Of a stretch of 64,000 nt of DNA, positions 63,029-64,000 are shown piece by piece. Position 1 is the stretch's first letter. Each line of letters opens with the position of its first letter. Source of the stretch: Clusia tigrina (Eukaryota; Arthropoda; Insecta; Diptera; Clusiidae). The stretch lies in the NCBI GenBank assembly GCA_920105625.2, contig OV050033.1:14900001-14964000 (forward strand). Reading direction: 5' to 3'. Under the pieces are notes generated by a model. The model worked only from the letters and a program-made list of their open reading frames with translations. It searched no databases and was not told where the DNA came from. Both the position numbers and the translations under genes were made by a program.

Positions 63029-64000
63029 CCAACAAAGTGAATAGCTCCGTTGTAGCTTAGCAATACTTTGAATTCCAGCAAACATTGGTATATGCGGCAT
63101 ATGGCATCCTGTGGCACAAGTTTCGGACGGACACGACACCACCTTCACTGCTCATTCCGCACTTATATTCATACACATTTGTTTGTAGTAAGTAAGGTTG
63201 TGTGAGTAACTCATTTGGCATCATGAGTTGGTACAATGACCACTTCAAATGAGGTGACTTTTTCAAGTTACTCTGAAAGCCTTATATAACCCTTTTTATA
63301 ATTATACAGTGGGATGACCCAAGGAGTATAAAATAGTATGCAAATCGTGTCCTTCATTGTATGTCGATACTGCTGGAACCATGTTTGAAATATAAATATC
63401 AGCATTAGATCGGAGAGGGTTTGGTTTCGAGGGCTTTTTCAGCTAAACTCTAATCTTAGTTTATATTAAATTTAGTTTTAAATTAAGTTTAATCCTTTAT
63501 TTGATTTAATACCAAATGATCATTTCGTGTATAGAACATTTAACCCTGAAATGCTCACAATTCTCTCAACAAATGAGTAGAGCAGTGAAGTGCTTTTTTA
63601 GGCGTTGGTTCACTCGATTCTAATGTATTGAATATTCGAAGTGCTTCATTTTTAAGTGGCACAACACTAATCCAAGAAAACTCTTTTGAGTGTTTTCTTC
63701 AGCAAAGTGTCTGTCAACACATAACAAAAATATAAACCACTGGGTAACAAATCCCCTTTTAAAGTAAGGAGATAAATGACGACGGCGTGCTCAGGCCATC
63801 CTGAGAAGGCGTCAAAAACATGTCATGATATAGCGACCTCGTATTAAGGTACGGGGCGTGTCGACTTTCAACATCCGTGAACCTTTCGGTAGCATACACA
63901 TAAACACTCCACGCACAAAGGACACATAAGTTTGTAATGAAATATGGAATGTGAGTTCTAACAATGCTCGTTCCTTTGCCCTCTACCATCCTCTAATCTA
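63029..64000. other. Non-coding DNA, no gene recognised
   Basis: Short open frames only. No repeat or transposon edge was found up to the end of the window. Confidence 0.45.

Overview
The window looks like AT-rich, mostly non-coding DNA from a dipteran insect. It is rich in CA/GT, CAA/TTG, CAG and CAT microsatellites and in decayed transposons. A tephritid fruit fly (Bactrocera, Ceratitis, Zeugodacus or Anastrepha type) is the best guess. That rests on a transposase resembling the DD41D 'rosa' group described from tephritids and on general texture; it is inference, not proof. There is no operon structure, rRNA, CRISPR array or intact tRNA gene, and no host gene that can be named with confidence.

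Mobile DNA is the main readable content. (1) IS630/Tc1/mariner elements: a nearly complete 1.3-kb mariner with matching terminal inverted repeats and a TA duplication (37284-38579, minus), a DD41D-type copy cut off at a long (TA)n tract (33371-34393, minus), a mariner 5' end also cut off at a (TA)n tract (17518-17780), and older relics at 1200-1560, 3880-4060 and 41471-42050. (2) Non-LTR retrotransposons (LINEs): 3'-terminal fragments carrying a cysteine/histidine motif at 9040-9478, 22990-24185, 35055-35325, 45851-47380 and 53440-53893, a probable endonuclease relic at 28870-29215, and very short 3'-UTR tags elsewhere. (3) A tRNA-derived SINE family at 15570-15777, 22258-22430 and 30637-30830.

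Two LINE fragments contain internal tandem arrays built from their own coding sequence: a 58-bp unit repeated five times (23769-24058) and a 173-bp unit repeated seven times (45965-47175). Each 173-bp unit carries a perfect 15-bp stem inverted repeat. Other structures are a ~420-bp palindrome with (TA)n at its centre (34527-34948), a 77-bp perfect inverted repeat with a duplicated spacer (4816-5014), an AT-rich palindromic/tandem block (50347-50512), and small minisatellites near 25.0, 25.26, 30.2, 44.2 and 47.2 kb.

The rest is unique-looking sequence of the kind found in long introns or intergenic regions of flies. Three short plus-strand segments look like possible host exons because open codons meet good splice signals (16773-16922, 29611-29743, 61319-61353). 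They are weak candidates. If real, they would suit a window lying inside a large plus-strand gene, but nothing shows they belong together.
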